Assembly (NCBI GenBank): GCA_029747015.1
Contig: JAKOGI010000002.1
Span: forward strand, 3,631,001 to 3,695,000
Length of the DNA: 64,000 bases
Reading direction: 5' to 3'
From: Carnegiea gigantea
Taxonomy: Eukaryota; Streptophyta; Magnoliopsida; Caryophyllales; Cactaceae
Under the pieces are notes generated by a model that was not told the DNA's origin, did no database searches, and was given only the letters and a program-made list of their open reading frames with translations. The translations under genes and the position numbers were made by a program. Below, piece by piece: positions 33,540 through 44,848 of the stretch (its first letter is position 1; every line of letters starts with the position of its first letter).

Positions 33540-34830
33540 TAGTGATTAGGAACAAATCTAGATTAGTTACAAAAGGATATAACCCAGAGGAAGTGATAGA
33601 CTTTGGCAAGACCTTTGCACCTGTGGCTAGATATGAAGCCACTCATATATTAGTTACATTTGCATCTTACGTAGGCATCAGGTTATTTCAAATGGATGTC
33701 AAATGTGCTTTCTTAAATGATTTTCCAAATAAAGATGTCAGATTTGAATTCCTGAATTTGCAAATCATGTTTTCAAGCCTCATAAAGTTCTTTATGGCTT
33801 AAAATAAGCTCCAAGAGCTTGGTATAAACATCTTAGCAAATTTTTTTAGAAAATGATTTTGCATGAAGAACATAACAAAACACTTTTCATTAAAACAAAG
33901 GGAAAGGCTTCCTCATTATCCAGGATTATATAGATGATATTATATTTGATGCCACTAACAATGATCTATGTCAAGAGCCATCCAATTTAATAAGTAAGGA
34001 GTTTGAGATAAGTATGGTGGGAGAACTGAACTTCCTCCTAGGAACTTTAGATTAAGCAATGCTAAGATGGCATAATTATTAACTAAGGTAAGTATGTGAA
34101 AGAACTCTTGAGGAAATACAAGCTTGATAAAGTCACACATGGCAGCACTCTAATGATATTGAATACAAAGTTGGACCTTGATCCAAGTGGTAAATCAGTG
34201 TCAGAAAAATGTCTACAGAGATATGATTGGCTCATTATTTTATCTAACAACAAGTGGACCAGATATTATGTTCAGTGTATACTTGTTGCTCTGTTCCAAA
34301 GTGCCCCTAGAGAATCTCATCTAACAGCTATCAAAATGAGTTTAAATCTCTTGTATGAATCAGGGACATTAGTTTAAGCTATCCTAGAGATAGAGATTTT
34401 AATCTCATTTGATACTTAGATGCAAATTTTGTTGGTTATAAGGTAGAAAGAAAAGCACCTCTTGATACTGCCAATTCTTTGGACACTCCTTAGTCTCTTA
34501 GCATTCAAAGAAACAAAATTCAATGGCTCTATCAACTGCTAAAGCAGAATATATAGCAGTAGGAGCATATCATGCTCAAATACTTTAGATCACATAGTAG
34601 CTACGAGACATTGGCTTTAATCAGAAGGTTCCCATTCGAAGCGATAACATAAGTGTAATAAAAATCACAAAAAATTCAGCCCAGCATCAAGGACCAAACA
34701 CATTAAAGTCAGGCATCACTTCATATGAGATTATGTTGAGAAAGATAACATCATTTTTGAATTTGTTTCTTCATATTTGCAATTAGCTGATATTTTACCA
34801 AACCATCTGGTGAAGATTAGTTTAATTTTA
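33540..34830 (+). pseudogene. copia reverse transcriptase and RNase H remnant
   Basis: RT start is clear at 33542-33802 (NKSRLVTKGYNPEEVIDFGKTFAPVARYEA, then FQMDVKCAFLN). The LHVDDIIF-type segment (about 33925-33950) is degraded. RNase H is traceable from about 34420 (LDANFVGYKVERKAPLDTA), then LSTAKAEYIAV near 34530 and the DNIS...IKITKN block near 34640-34680. Many stops. Confidence 0.82.
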
Positions 34831-35116
34831 TTCGAAGTGAACTTGGCTTGTTGAAAATGGATGCATGAATTAAGGGGAAGGATCCCTTTATAAAAAGTCC
34901 AATATGATAAAGTGTTCAAGGTTACCCTCAACGACATTAGAGTAAATATTAAGCCATTATCTCAAAGTGCAAATCGAATATGTGATCTTGGACATTGGGT
35001 TTCTATCTTACATATCAATTATGGCAAGTAGTTGGAAGTTGGGGATGTAAATCAATTAAATGTTACAATAGCTACTATATTTTGAAAACCATGAATTTTC
35101 AAATCTTTTCAAAACC

Positions 35117-35117
<1 letters not shown>

Positions 35118-35175
<58 letters not shown>

Positions 35176-35176
35176 G
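35118..35176 (+). repeat. (CT)n microsatellite
   Basis: A nearly uninterrupted CT tract followed by CT-rich sequence to about 35175, with a second CT-rich patch at 35341-35370. It lies between pol and the extra reading frame of the copia element. Confidence 0.95.
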
Positions 35177-35454
35177 CTTTTTAAAGGGCATTAATACACT
35201 TTCGCAATAGCCATTCTTGATTCTATCCCTAAGATTTCCTATAACTTCCAAAAACTGCCACCGCCCGCTTTTTTTTTTCTCTCTACTTTTTTTTTCCATA
35301 AAAGGAGCGTGCCTTGGCCTCAACAGAATGACGAATTCATCTCGTCCTCTCTCTCTCTCCCCCTCTCTAAACACTGAAATTAACTTCTCTCTCATCCAAA
35401 GCCTCTAATTTCCCCCTCTTCCCCCTCTCTTCTATCAAAGAAACAATTGCTACC

Positions 35455-36790
35455 ATGTCTTCAAAGCATAAAGGAGGAGCACTTGCAGAAGCTTTCACCA
35501 CCCCAGTAGAAAGGACACGCAGTGCCACTCAACATTGCATACTAAAGTCAAGTGAGGCTACCATAATTTCTGACTCTAAGGTTGAAGTGTCTATCAATTC
35601 TAGTAACTTGGTCTCTAAAGTTGAGTTTTTAGAGGATCATAGACTCCCTGGCCTCCCTATTGAATAGTTCATATATGTAGTGATAAAGAGATACAATCAT
35701 GTGGTTGAGAGGGAGTATATGTTTTGAGAATTTATAGATCTGGGATTTTCTGAAAAGGCTCAGTTTTTTAAATTGGAAAATTGAAAAATCTAGATTGTAG
35801 GGGTCTATTTGATCTTAGGAGATGAAGTGTACCCTTAATTAGTTTGCCTCTTCTATGACAATTTTCAAAAGGTTGAGCCTCAAGGGAGGGGCAGAACTTA
35901 TTACCCCACCAAGGTAGAGGATACCACTATTACCCTCACCACTACCTCCATTGAGAGAATCTTTGATCTCAATCCTGACCCCTCATAATTTCCTCATCCA
36001 ATGCCATCGGTTAAAGCCCACAAACTTTATCTTCAAAAGTATGCCAACCCAGCCAAGATTAAGAAGACCAACCAATCTTATACGACTCTATACTCAGACC
36101 CTCGGATCCTATACTACATCCTAGTTAGGACCATCTACCCTCGAGGATCATGAAAAGAGACCACCAATGGAACCTTCTTTGAAATCCTCTACTACATCAC
36201 GAAGAGATATTTGTGGATTTTGCAGAACTCATACTCGAGTATATGACCAAGGTCTGTAACTTATCATGGAAATTTCTGCTGCCCTACTCTAACCTCTTAA
36301 CTCATATCATTAAGGCCATCTAGGTCTCACTTAAGGAAGAAGAACGCCTTGACACTCAAATTCTTATTACTAATGAGAACACATTCAAAAGCTTCAAATT
36401 CAAACCTTTCCTCTCCAATAATTGGAAACATGAGGAGGAGATTTCTGCCAATGATATTGAGACTTCCAAGCCTTAACCCTATCTTGAGATTATCCCTCCT
36501 CCCTGGGCAGAATGGTTTAAAGAAGATCTTAAAGAGATTAACGGGGAACTTACTAGTTTGAAGGCTAGTCAAGCTGAGATCAAGAAAGCATTAGTTTGTC
36601 TCAAAGGGGTGTGTAAGGATTTGGCTCAGTGTGCTTCTGAGTTCAACAGTGTTGTTTTCGATCTGAAGGCAGAGGAAGGGTCCTTAAAGGTGATAAATGA
36701 TGCGTTTTGGGTGAATGTAGCAAGGTTAAAAATGCCATTGAAGATAGCCCAAGCTGAGGTGCGTCAGAGGACAATATTGTAGAGGAGATG
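35455..36790 (+). pseudogene. post-pol accessory reading frame of the copia element
   Basis: Starts ATG 35455 (SSKHKGGALAEAF) and continues with stops and shifts. Visible segments include FYDNFQKVEPQGRGRTYYP, ERIFDLNPDP, RILYYILVRTIYPRG, NGTFFEILYYITKRYL and a C-terminal coiled-coil-like stretch (SLKASQAEIKKALVCLKGV). The position between RNase H and the PPT is where SIRE-type elements carry an env-like or accessory ORF. The wording also recalls the 'putative plant transposon protein' domain found in many retroelement-linked plant ORFs. Function unknown; no signal peptide or clear transmembrane segment was seen. Confidence 0.6.
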
Positions 36791-37206
36791 GGTGTACTAG
36801 AGGCTGCAGAGGACCCATAGTCAAACGCCCCACCCCCCATCCACACGTTTCCTTCACTGATCAAGCATGACGCTCTGTCTCTTTCTTCTTTCAAAAACAA
36901 TTTCATTTTTTTATGCTTCTGAACAATTTAGTTGTTTTAAAACAATGGTTTAACAAACATTTTTACGAGTCCACCCCTTATGATGAAAGTCAAAAAGGGG
37001 GAGAAATGGTGTGGAGTCAAGGACATTGATGATGACTGATCAAAGGCTACCCAAAAGGCTTTGGTAGCTTCTAGCATTCATAGCTAGGTGACTAAAGGCT
37101 CCCTTTTGTCTAATATGCTCCCATGCTTGTTTAGTATGCTTACATGTTTGATATCCCTATATGATTTTCATATTGGAGTTTCGTCTTTCATCAAAAAGGG
37201 GAAGAT

Positions 37207-38355
37207 TGAAGATTCCCTCAACATTAGTGGCAAGGTCATTGACAACTTCAATGTTATAGGTCCAGGACATTGGATGTTTTAAGTGAAAGATAATAGCTCA
37301 ATTTGAGTATATTGAGTTATAGTACACTAATCCATCTTGTCTCCGTAAGAATCCAATGTCACAGTCAAAATCTCTGAATTTGTTTTTAGCAGAATCATTT
37401 TTGGGAAAAAACGATATATATGCTATCTTATTTTATTCTTGAGATATATTGTTTTGGAAAGAATCTCTTATTCTTGTCTGGGTACATTATATTTTTGTAA
37501 TGCATATATCCTTACTTATCATCCCCGATCTTGTAAACGTTTTGTTTGATCTAGTTTAGGAAAGCAATATTAAATCAATCTGAAGTTCATTTGGAAACTA
37601 TTTTAATTGATTGTGAAGAGATCCTTGGAGATCAAATCAAGTTCTTCTCTTAACAATCACGATCCACTAATTTTGTTCGTTAAATGCTAGTTTTGGATAT
37701 ACCAAGGTTCAAATAAGCAACATTGGATTATGGACTGAATACATTGAAGACTTGGCAAGTATTGCTCTAACAGTTAAGAAGATATTAAATCTATAAAAGG
37801 AGGAGCTGGAGCATATGCAAGACACAAGAAAAAATTACATCATGAAAAGAGCTCAAGTGCATCATCTTAAAAACTCTCGTGTACTTATTATTCATTTGAA
37901 TATTTGAGAGGGAGAATTATAACAAGTTGGGGAACTTACTAGAGTAGCTATGTATTGAGAGGTCAGTACTTAGTGAGCATGCTAGGTGAGGCTCCTTAGT
38001 CGAGCAAGCTTAGAACGCTAGATAGTGTGTAAAGCCAAGGTCATTAGTGTGTACTTCTTAAGTGAACAAGAAGTGAAGGTGATTAAGTCATAAGGGAAGA
38101 AGTGTTTTAGGCTGTGACTAGCCCTATTTGGAAGGGTGAACATCTTAAACATATCATGTATTTTGTTCCATTTTATTTTTGCACTTTAATTTCTATTTTA
38201 TTGACGTTGGTGACTAATCTTTAAGTTTATCTTCTCTAACATTGATAGTGTAGCTTCTGTGTACATTGAAATTTTTATAAAAGTTTTATTTTTTTAAGAT
38301 GTCACCCTATTTAACCCACTCTAGGATGATCTACCATTGTCTTTTAGGACCATCA
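37207..38355 (+). repeat. 3' LTR of the copia element
   Basis: 1149 bp, starts TGAAGATTCCC and ends ...AGGACCATCA, with CTATAAAAGG at 37791-37800. Followed by GATGT, the second, one-base-diverged copy of the target duplication. Confidence 0.9.
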
Positions 38356-39084
38356 GATGTGAATCAGTTGTAGAAATAGGATGAATATGTCATTCACAGT
38401 CTACCAGGGGTACTTTATCCAACTTAAATCAACTCTTTTCACTTCCTTCCCTTGAACAACACTTTATGAACGTGCACCTTTTAAGTAACATGAACTAATT
38501 AGAGCACTTTAACTCGTGGTTCACTATTTTGTCTGGTTGGATGGGGTCCATGGGATACTTTGTCAAATCATACAACTTTCTAAATCTATCTATTTTTTCC
38601 CTCTACAATGCGTCTCACCATTTATCTCACTATCTACCTCACTTAAAAAGTGTATCAATTGAGTCACCACGTAATCACCGTTATACTTTTTTTGAAATGC
38701 TTATTATTGAATTATATTTTTTTTTGACAAATTTAATTTTGCTTTAAACTATAATGTGAATTTTATTAATCTTTCTTGATATCTGTTTTCAAATTAATAA
38801 GATAATTTTTGGCTATTAATGTCTATAATTTACTATAATTTGTATGAAGTATATGAATTAGTTTATATTGCTGGTACATTTAAGATCAAGCATAAACCGT
38901 TAGTAACTTTTCTAGCATTTAATGATAAACCTTTTGAATGTAAATAATAGAACATATTGTATCATTGCAACCCGGGATTAAATTATTAGTAATAGAAATA
39001 AAAATTTAAGTAGCGAAGTGTAGGATAGTATAATAACAAGGTTTGACACTACAATCAGAAGTCACTTGAAGAAACATAATGTAA
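38356..39084. other. AT-rich intergenic sequence
   Basis: No coding sequence or terminal repeats recognised. Confidence 0.4.
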
Positions 39085-39768
39085 TTGCTCATTGCCTCTC
39101 CCGTGCCAAGTTCCTTTTCCAAATTTCTTCAATCAAATCATGCTGGAATTTCTTATGTCTATCAAGATATTGAACTATAGTTGCGTTTTTAAATGTAACT
39201 TTTATAATGGGGGAAATTGTCATGTTAGACATCAGGAATCATGTTTGTGATCAAATACAAGACCTTATGAACCTCGTTCATCATTAGTGATCATATTATG
39301 TAGAATTTCATATGCTTTCATAATCAAACCCATGTCCTTTTTTTCCCACATTAATCATGACATACCACACACAAAGGAAAAGCATGCTTGAAGGACGCTA
39401 AAGGCTCGTTACAGATCTATCTAACAGCCTCTTGTCATTCAACAAACAATTTGGATTTGGGATCTTGAGGAAGAGGGATTGTTCTCACGAAAGTAGCCTA
39501 TTATGAGTAAATATCAGCTAGCATACAATACCTAATTATTTATTTCTTGTTATTTAACTTGTACTCACATTTTGGAGCTGAGTCTTCATACAATTCCTGT
39601 AGCCCTAGAGAATGGTGAAGCGTGTTTAGGTCATCATAACTCCTCTACATTCTGAAAAAGGTATGCCAAATCCAAAGTTTATACGATGCAATTACTTTGA
39701 GAATAGTAGTTAGGGTTTTATATGTCCCTTCCGCGAAAATTGTTTTTCATGCCATAAGGGAACTTTTC
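39085..39768 (-). pseudogene. PIF/Harbinger 'plant transposon protein', C-terminal part
   Basis: Minus-strand fragments of the PF04827-type transposase. Reading right to left: GMKNNFRGRDI and NPNYYSQS (39690-39760), TLDLAYLF (family WIWHAFF), NVEEL and HASPFSRA (about 39590-39650), then the block GIYPEWATF-like, IPLPQDPKSKLF and QEAVR (about 39400-39500). After that come KGHGFDYES (family form is IIKACIILHNM-like), VFDHKHDS, and finally QHDLIEEIWKR (about 39115-39150). Numerous stops. The 5' half is at 43947-44410, on the far side of the CACTA insertion. Confidence 0.75.
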
Positions 39769-40510
39769 TAACTCTATTACAAGAATGATTAGAATTTGTG
39801 ACAGCTTTTTTGTAACCTACAAGAAGGGGTCACAAATTGTGACCAATTTTATGATAAATAGAGGGTAGTTTGAAATTTCTAACTAAAAATTAAGCAGTAT
39901 GAAATTCAGTCACATTTTGTCATCAATTTTCACACCACTATAAAATTGGCAACATTTTTTAAAATTTCAAAATTTCAAAATTTTCCCTTTATTTTTAAAA
40001 CTGAGACTAATTTTCCATCAGAAAAAAAAATTGCAAACTGATTTTGTGACCGTACGAAAATTGATTTTGGTCACAAAATTGGTAAAATAAACTGGAAACC
40101 CTAAATTTCCTCGTAGGCTTCTTCACGCACACCCTTCCTCCCTCATGTATAGACCAAAGGCCACTTATTCCCTCTCTCTTCTTCCCTTTCTCACGCCTCT
40201 CTCGCGACCAGTTCTTCCTTTTCTCATGCATCTCTCGCGCTCAACCAGCCCACCTCCGGCCTCTCTCCGGTGCACCCTTCGGCAGTCGCACCACCTTCTC
40301 ACGCATGCCTTTGTCTCGCTGAACTAGGCCACTTCATGGCTCTCTCCAGCGCACCCTTCAGTAGTTGCTATCAATCTGTGAAATTATGGGCTGAACTATG
40401 ATTTGTCTCGACCCCCCAATCTGATCTGTAAGTTCTTAAAGCCTCATATTCTTGCTCAATCAGTATTTTTTCTGTGTAATTCATGCAGTATTTTTAGGTT
40501 TAAATTGTGA

Positions 40511-41282
40511 TTTGTTAGAAATGGGATTCAAATAAAGATCAATTTAAGCCATTTGCTAGAAACAAAATTCAAATCAAGATAAATTTAAGTTAGAAATCCA
40601 CTCTGCGAAGTGGTTTCACTCTCCGACGAAGAAAATACAGCCATTGCCCATGTCTCCACGTCCCTGAATCTCTCCATTCGATGTTTTTAATCCCTCTTAT
40701 CTTCTCTTCTCTTCTCTTTATGGGTTTTTTTTCTGGGCTTGTTTTTGGAGGAAATGTGAGAAATTTCATTAAATTAAGACTTTAATTCCCACTGCAGAAG
40801 TATCTGCGTCCAAATTGCTCAAGTTTCCTGGAGTTTCAAGGATGCCCACTTCCAATTTTGCTCCAAATTTGACGTCTTTTCTATGTGGGTCTCCTCTTGA
40901 TAAGCCTTCAAGTGAATAATGAATACCAGTTTTGCAAATTTGGCCTTTTTGACATCATTTGCCTAATTCTAGTATTATAGGAGCTATTTGCAATGTAATT
41001 GCAGTGATAGTTGTTGGGTTATGATTGGTCAGGATAGTTAGGTAGAAAATGTGGTTAAATTTGTCAAGAGTTAACAAGAGTTTCATAGGAATATCATTGA
41101 AATGTGTATACTTGAAAGGGTTTTAGATGGTGTTATTTGTTAAAGATCAACGACCATATTTTTCCTGTTAAAAAAGATTCGTTTTTAGTCACATTTGTTA
41201 GAAATAGGATTCAAATAAAGATCAATTTAAGCCATTTGCTAGAAACAAGATTCAAATAAAGATAAATTTAAGTTAGAAATCC
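40511..41282 (+). repeat. internal direct repeat of the CACTA element
   Basis: The segment 40511-40600 (TTTGTTAGAAATGGGATTC...) recurs at 41194-41282 with only a few substitutions, 683 bp apart. Each copy itself contains two related half-units (GATTCAAATAAAGAT.AATTTAAG), so an older tandem duplication preceded the dispersed one. Confidence 0.8.
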
Positions 41283-42444
41283 AATTATTAAGTAGAGTAC
41301 TTCAAATTGGATTTCATACAATAGTCCTAGCTAAATGAGCAACCTAACTAGCTAGGTATGTATTAAAACTTGGTTAAGGTGGAGCTAAATGTTGGAAAAC
41401 TAAATACAGAAGAGACTTAACCACATCTATGTTAGTTCATCTTGACATAAAAAATTGTTTGAACATAGATGAATTTCATTTGTACCTGTTCAATCCCATT
41501 CTATTACAATTTTCTTTTGTTGTTATTGCAAAGTGGAAAAAAGATAATGCAAAATTTAGAGTTGTAGGTCAAGGGGCAAAATATTGGCCAAACCTATGTT
41601 TGTGCACGATTTTTATGACCCACATTAACTCATTAAGCCATGGTCATATTAAATTGTTTTGGCATAGAAGACGATACATTGATCCACTAGTTAGCACTAT
41701 GAATGGCTAGAAGTTTGTACTGCAAACCCAACCTACTCCTGCCTAACAAAGACAAGGCTTTTTGTAAAGTCGATAAAGCCATGTACATAGCTAATTGGAT
41801 TCAAAAATATAGCAAGCCAAGATAAATCCATTGGTCAATGCTAATTGTGGACACTTTATTAACCCCTGCTATGATCAACAGTATGTTGACATGTTCACTA
41901 ACAATGAAATCATTGTTCGTATTTAACTTGTATTGGACAAACTAATTGAATTTAGCCGTGAAGAAAGAGTGATTTATTTTATTAGGCAGAGTCAATTTGG
42001 TTGTTATATTTCATAGTATTGATTCATGGATTTAATTTACAAGTCTCTTTCATAGTCTTGGCCTCTTGACTATAATAATTATATTATTATTATATCATGT
42101 TTTTCTTCATTGAAGCTATTAATTATCAAAAAGAAAAAGAAACATGAACAAAAGAGGAGGGAGTACCACAATGACACCCAAGTGTAGTGACCAAGAAGTG
42201 TGACAAACAGAAGCGTGAAGACCATCCCTTTTAGGGAGATTAACAAGCCACTTTTTAACCTCAACTGTTTTCTCCACGTCCATCTAGTTCATCTGTGCAT
42301 TATGGTGGATCAATTTTCCATTCTGAGCATGGAAGATAGGTGATACATTTTTTTTTTTTTTGTAAGTGATTCATTTTACCTAATTAATTATTTGTTATTT
42401 AAACATATTTGCTGATTACTTATTCTATTTGTAATTGTATGTAG

Positions 42445-43110
42445 GCTGAAGAATTGAAAAGAGAACCAATGATTTATGAATTGTTAGCGTGCACCTACTC
42501 TAGGAAAAAGGATCAATCATTTGCGGATGAAAAGTCAAAACATGCATATCTAAGTGACTTATTTTTTCGAATTTTTTTTAATTTACTGAAATATTTGTTT
42601 GTCTTCTATGATTGAAAGGATATAAATATTTAATTTTTTGTTAATGTAGAAAAAGTATTAAAAAAAAGACTTGCGGAGATCCAACCATCTACCTAAGGTG
42701 AAGGTAGTCAAGGTGACAGAACACTACTTCCTCAATTTCCTACACAAACTCAAATGAATGTTTGGAAGGAAGTATAAAATTCATGGATTTGGAATGGAAG
42801 GTTCATGTGCCTCTTTTACTAGTCCATCAACTATTATTAAAGTTCCTATTGAAGTACTTGAAAAGGAGAAGCAATCAAAGAACAAGTTAAAGAAGAGGTG
42901 GAATCGGGTTAAGAATAAACTAGACCAAACTACTAAACAACTTTCTGAAACCAACGAACTTGTAGTATCTTTGTTGCAACATATGAACTTTATAATTCCA
43001 GTATTCGTCAATGTTGATGTTAGAAAGGGAAGCAATAGCCATGGTGGTGAAGATAGTGGTGAAGATGGTGATGATGATGACGATGGTGGTGGTGGTGATA
43101 AAGAATAGAA
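42445..43110 (+). pseudogene. Transposase_24-like (Ptta/En/Spm) remnant
   Basis: Exon-like stretches: ELKREPMIYELLACTYSRKK and FADEKSKHAYLS (42448-42560, after a splice-acceptor-like GTATGTAG). These match the 'T+++KDG.+VDE.A+..Y' block of the plant Ptta/En/Spm transposase domain PF03004. The 42758-43108 frame then has KYKIHGFGMEGSCASF, a basic coiled-coil-like segment (LEKEKQSKNKLKKRWNR) and an Asp/Gly-rich tail, which is the usual C-terminus of these proteins. The catalytic CACTA transposase (TNP2) itself is not visible. Confidence 0.55.
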
Positions 43111-43464
43111 TGAAAATGAGGATGGCAATGAGGATGAGGATAAGGATGACGTATGATTGTATTGCAAATAATATTTAATGGTGTCATATGCTTTGCTTTG
43201 TATTTTGGAATGCTTTGAACGATGTTGAACTATTGTAATTTAAGTTTGAATGTTTGGTACAAAGTTGCTTTAGTTGGGACCTTTTTTGGTTGTTATGGAA
43301 TTATGAATTTTGGTAACAAGGTACTTGTATTGTGTATTTGTGTTGGAACCATATTTGGTTATTATGGAACCATGAATTTTGGTGGTTATGTATATGTAAA
43401 TATGTATTGCAATTTCGTAAATTCAGGGAGGCGACCACATTAAAAATGCATGTTTCAAGCTTTT

Positions 43465-43935
43465 ACAGAAGAATCGGTCACAAAAATGGTCACAAATTAT
43501 TTTCGATCCTACAAAAAATCGATCACAAATACGATCACAAAATCAGTAAAATTTCAACAAAATTGGTCACAAAACCAATCACAAAAAATGGCAGTTACAA
43601 TCGTGGTCGGAAATTATATGATTCATATCAGTCAAAAAATAGGTCACAATAACAAATCGGTCACAAAGTCAATCACAAATCGTTCTCAAGTTCTCGCTGA
43701 AAAGCTGTCTGAAAAACGGAGTCAAAAAATAAATTAGTCATAAATTCAGTCACAAACAGTGACTACCCAATCGGTCACAAATGGCGTCACATTTTGTGAC
43801 CGAATCGGTCATAAATTCAATTTCCGACCAAGAGTTTTGTGACCGCCATATTCAGTCACAAGTTCAGTCACAATTGTCATTTGTGACCGATTTATCTCCA
43901 TTTGTGACCGTTTTTTCGATCACAAATAGGCGGTT
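43465..43935. repeat. CACTA subterminal repeat cluster (GGTCACAAA / TTTGTGACC)
   Basis: About twenty copies or near-copies of (TC)GGTCACAAA in the forward sense are followed by copies in the inverse sense (TTTGTGACCG) from about 43793 onward. In CACTA elements such motifs bind the element-encoded DNA-binding protein; that role here is by analogy. Confidence 0.85.
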
Positions 43936-43946
43936 TTCTAGAGTTA

Positions 43947-44410
43947 ATCCTTCACAAACATACCATGAAACTCATGGACATCCCATATTGCCAGTAAACA
44001 GTCAATGTAAACTTGATTTGACTTCCTCAAGTACTAGTTTGAACATAGCAATGATGCATGTGGCAAAATTTGCCACGCATGGCAATGTGTACATTCACCA
44101 ATCTTTGAGTATTCATCCATAATATTCATAGATAATTCTTATGGCAATACTCGCATCGCTACAATGCAGTTCATGAGGGACGACAACCGCACTGGCTAAG
44201 TGCATCATGTCTCAACAAAAGATACTTTGAATGATTGCCAAGTGCTTTTAAGATATGAAGGAATAGATGCTTACATATGTAAAATTTTTGACAAAATTGA
44301 TTTCTGTTGTATGCTGGTTCATTCACTGATTAGTCAGTGAAGATGCGGTCGTGCATTTCATGATAAATTTTATGGATGAATCGTCTCGAATGTCTAGAGG
44401 ATGAAGGTTT
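43947..44410 (-). pseudogene. PIF/Harbinger 'plant transposon protein', N-terminal part
   Basis: Minus strand, starting near 44410: RRFIHKIYHEMHDRIFTD (family form has RR.I.R.RE..HDRL..DYF), NEPAYNRNQF, KHLFLHILKALG, then LPYGVSMNIMDEYSRIGE (family LAYG...D..DEYL.+GE). Next is NFATCIIAMF and a degraded G.P.MLGS-like end at the CACTA boundary. It joins in sense to the C-terminal part ending at 39085. Confidence 0.7.
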
Positions 44411-44810
44411 AGGAAATTTTTGTGCTTATTATAGTTGTGCCGGTATTAGAACTTGTTCATTTTTGAACCAGCCATCAAGAGATGCTTGCATAATGATTCC
44501 AAATCATTGTTATACTTGAATATGAAGTTGAACCTACGAGATGAGCATGAGCCACCATCGATTATGAAATATTGAGCTAGCCAAAGCCATTAATGATGAA
44601 GTACAACATGGAAATTATGAAGGATAGTTTCATTGCACTTGTAAAACACATATAAGGCAGGTTAAATGTAATCAACAATGAAAAATTATCATTTTTTAGG
44701 GAAATTAAGTATTCAATAAGATAACTATACCAAAAGAAGCTAAAAATACAACTACATAAAGGAACACACTAAATCAAGCTATAAATACAAGGCATGCTAT
44801 AATAAATTAT

Positions 44811-44811
<1 letters not shown>
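44411..44811. other. intergenic / 5' flank of the Harbinger pseudogene
   Basis: Nothing supported beyond AT-rich sequence. It ends at the A of the A|T Helitron target site. Confidence 0.4.

Positions 44812-44848
<37 letters not shown>

Larger units (their letters stand above)
29400..38355 (+). mobile_element. Ty1/copia LTR retrotransposon, SIRE-like, decayed
   Basis: 8956-bp element with LTRs at 29400-30540 and 37207-38355, a PBS-like TTGGTATTGGAGCTGG just after the left LTR (about 30543), and a PPT (AAAAAGGGGAAGAT, 37193-37206) just before the right LTR. The target duplication is GGTGT / GATGT (4 of 5 match). Domain order gag, protease, integrase, RT, RNase H is that of Ty1/copia. The purine tract wording and the RNase H sequence context resemble the SIRE/Maximus lineage, as does an additional reading frame after pol (35455-36790). 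Stops and frameshifts are frequent, so it is an old, dead copy. Confidence 0.9.
39769..43946. mobile_element. CACTA (En/Spm-like) element inserted in a Harbinger pseudogene
   Basis: About 4.2 kb with short, diverged inverted ends (TAACTCTATTACAAGAA at left; complement of GGCGGTTTTCTAGAGTTA at right, compared with the CACTACAAGAAA family terminus). Both ends carry dense subterminal repeats of TTTGTGACC / GGTCACAAA in both orientations (39795-40085 and 43465-43935), a CACTA hallmark. A Transposase_24-like remnant lies on the plus strand inside. A 90-bp direct repeat (40511-40600 and 41194-41282) is internal. Exact termini are uncertain because the right end seems to have lost a few bases. Confidence 0.8.

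Noticed and set aside
35118..35210. Open frames across the CT tract (both strands)
   Set aside because: Translation of a (CT)n microsatellite gives Ser-Leu and Arg-Glu repeats with no meaning.
41429..41710. Gene-like frame inside the CACTA element
   Set aside because: No recognisable domain and no conservation evidence; treated as element filler.
42781..43167. Ser/Pro-rich minus-strand frame
   Set aside because: It is the antisense of the Asp/Gly-rich tail of the Transposase_24-like remnant.
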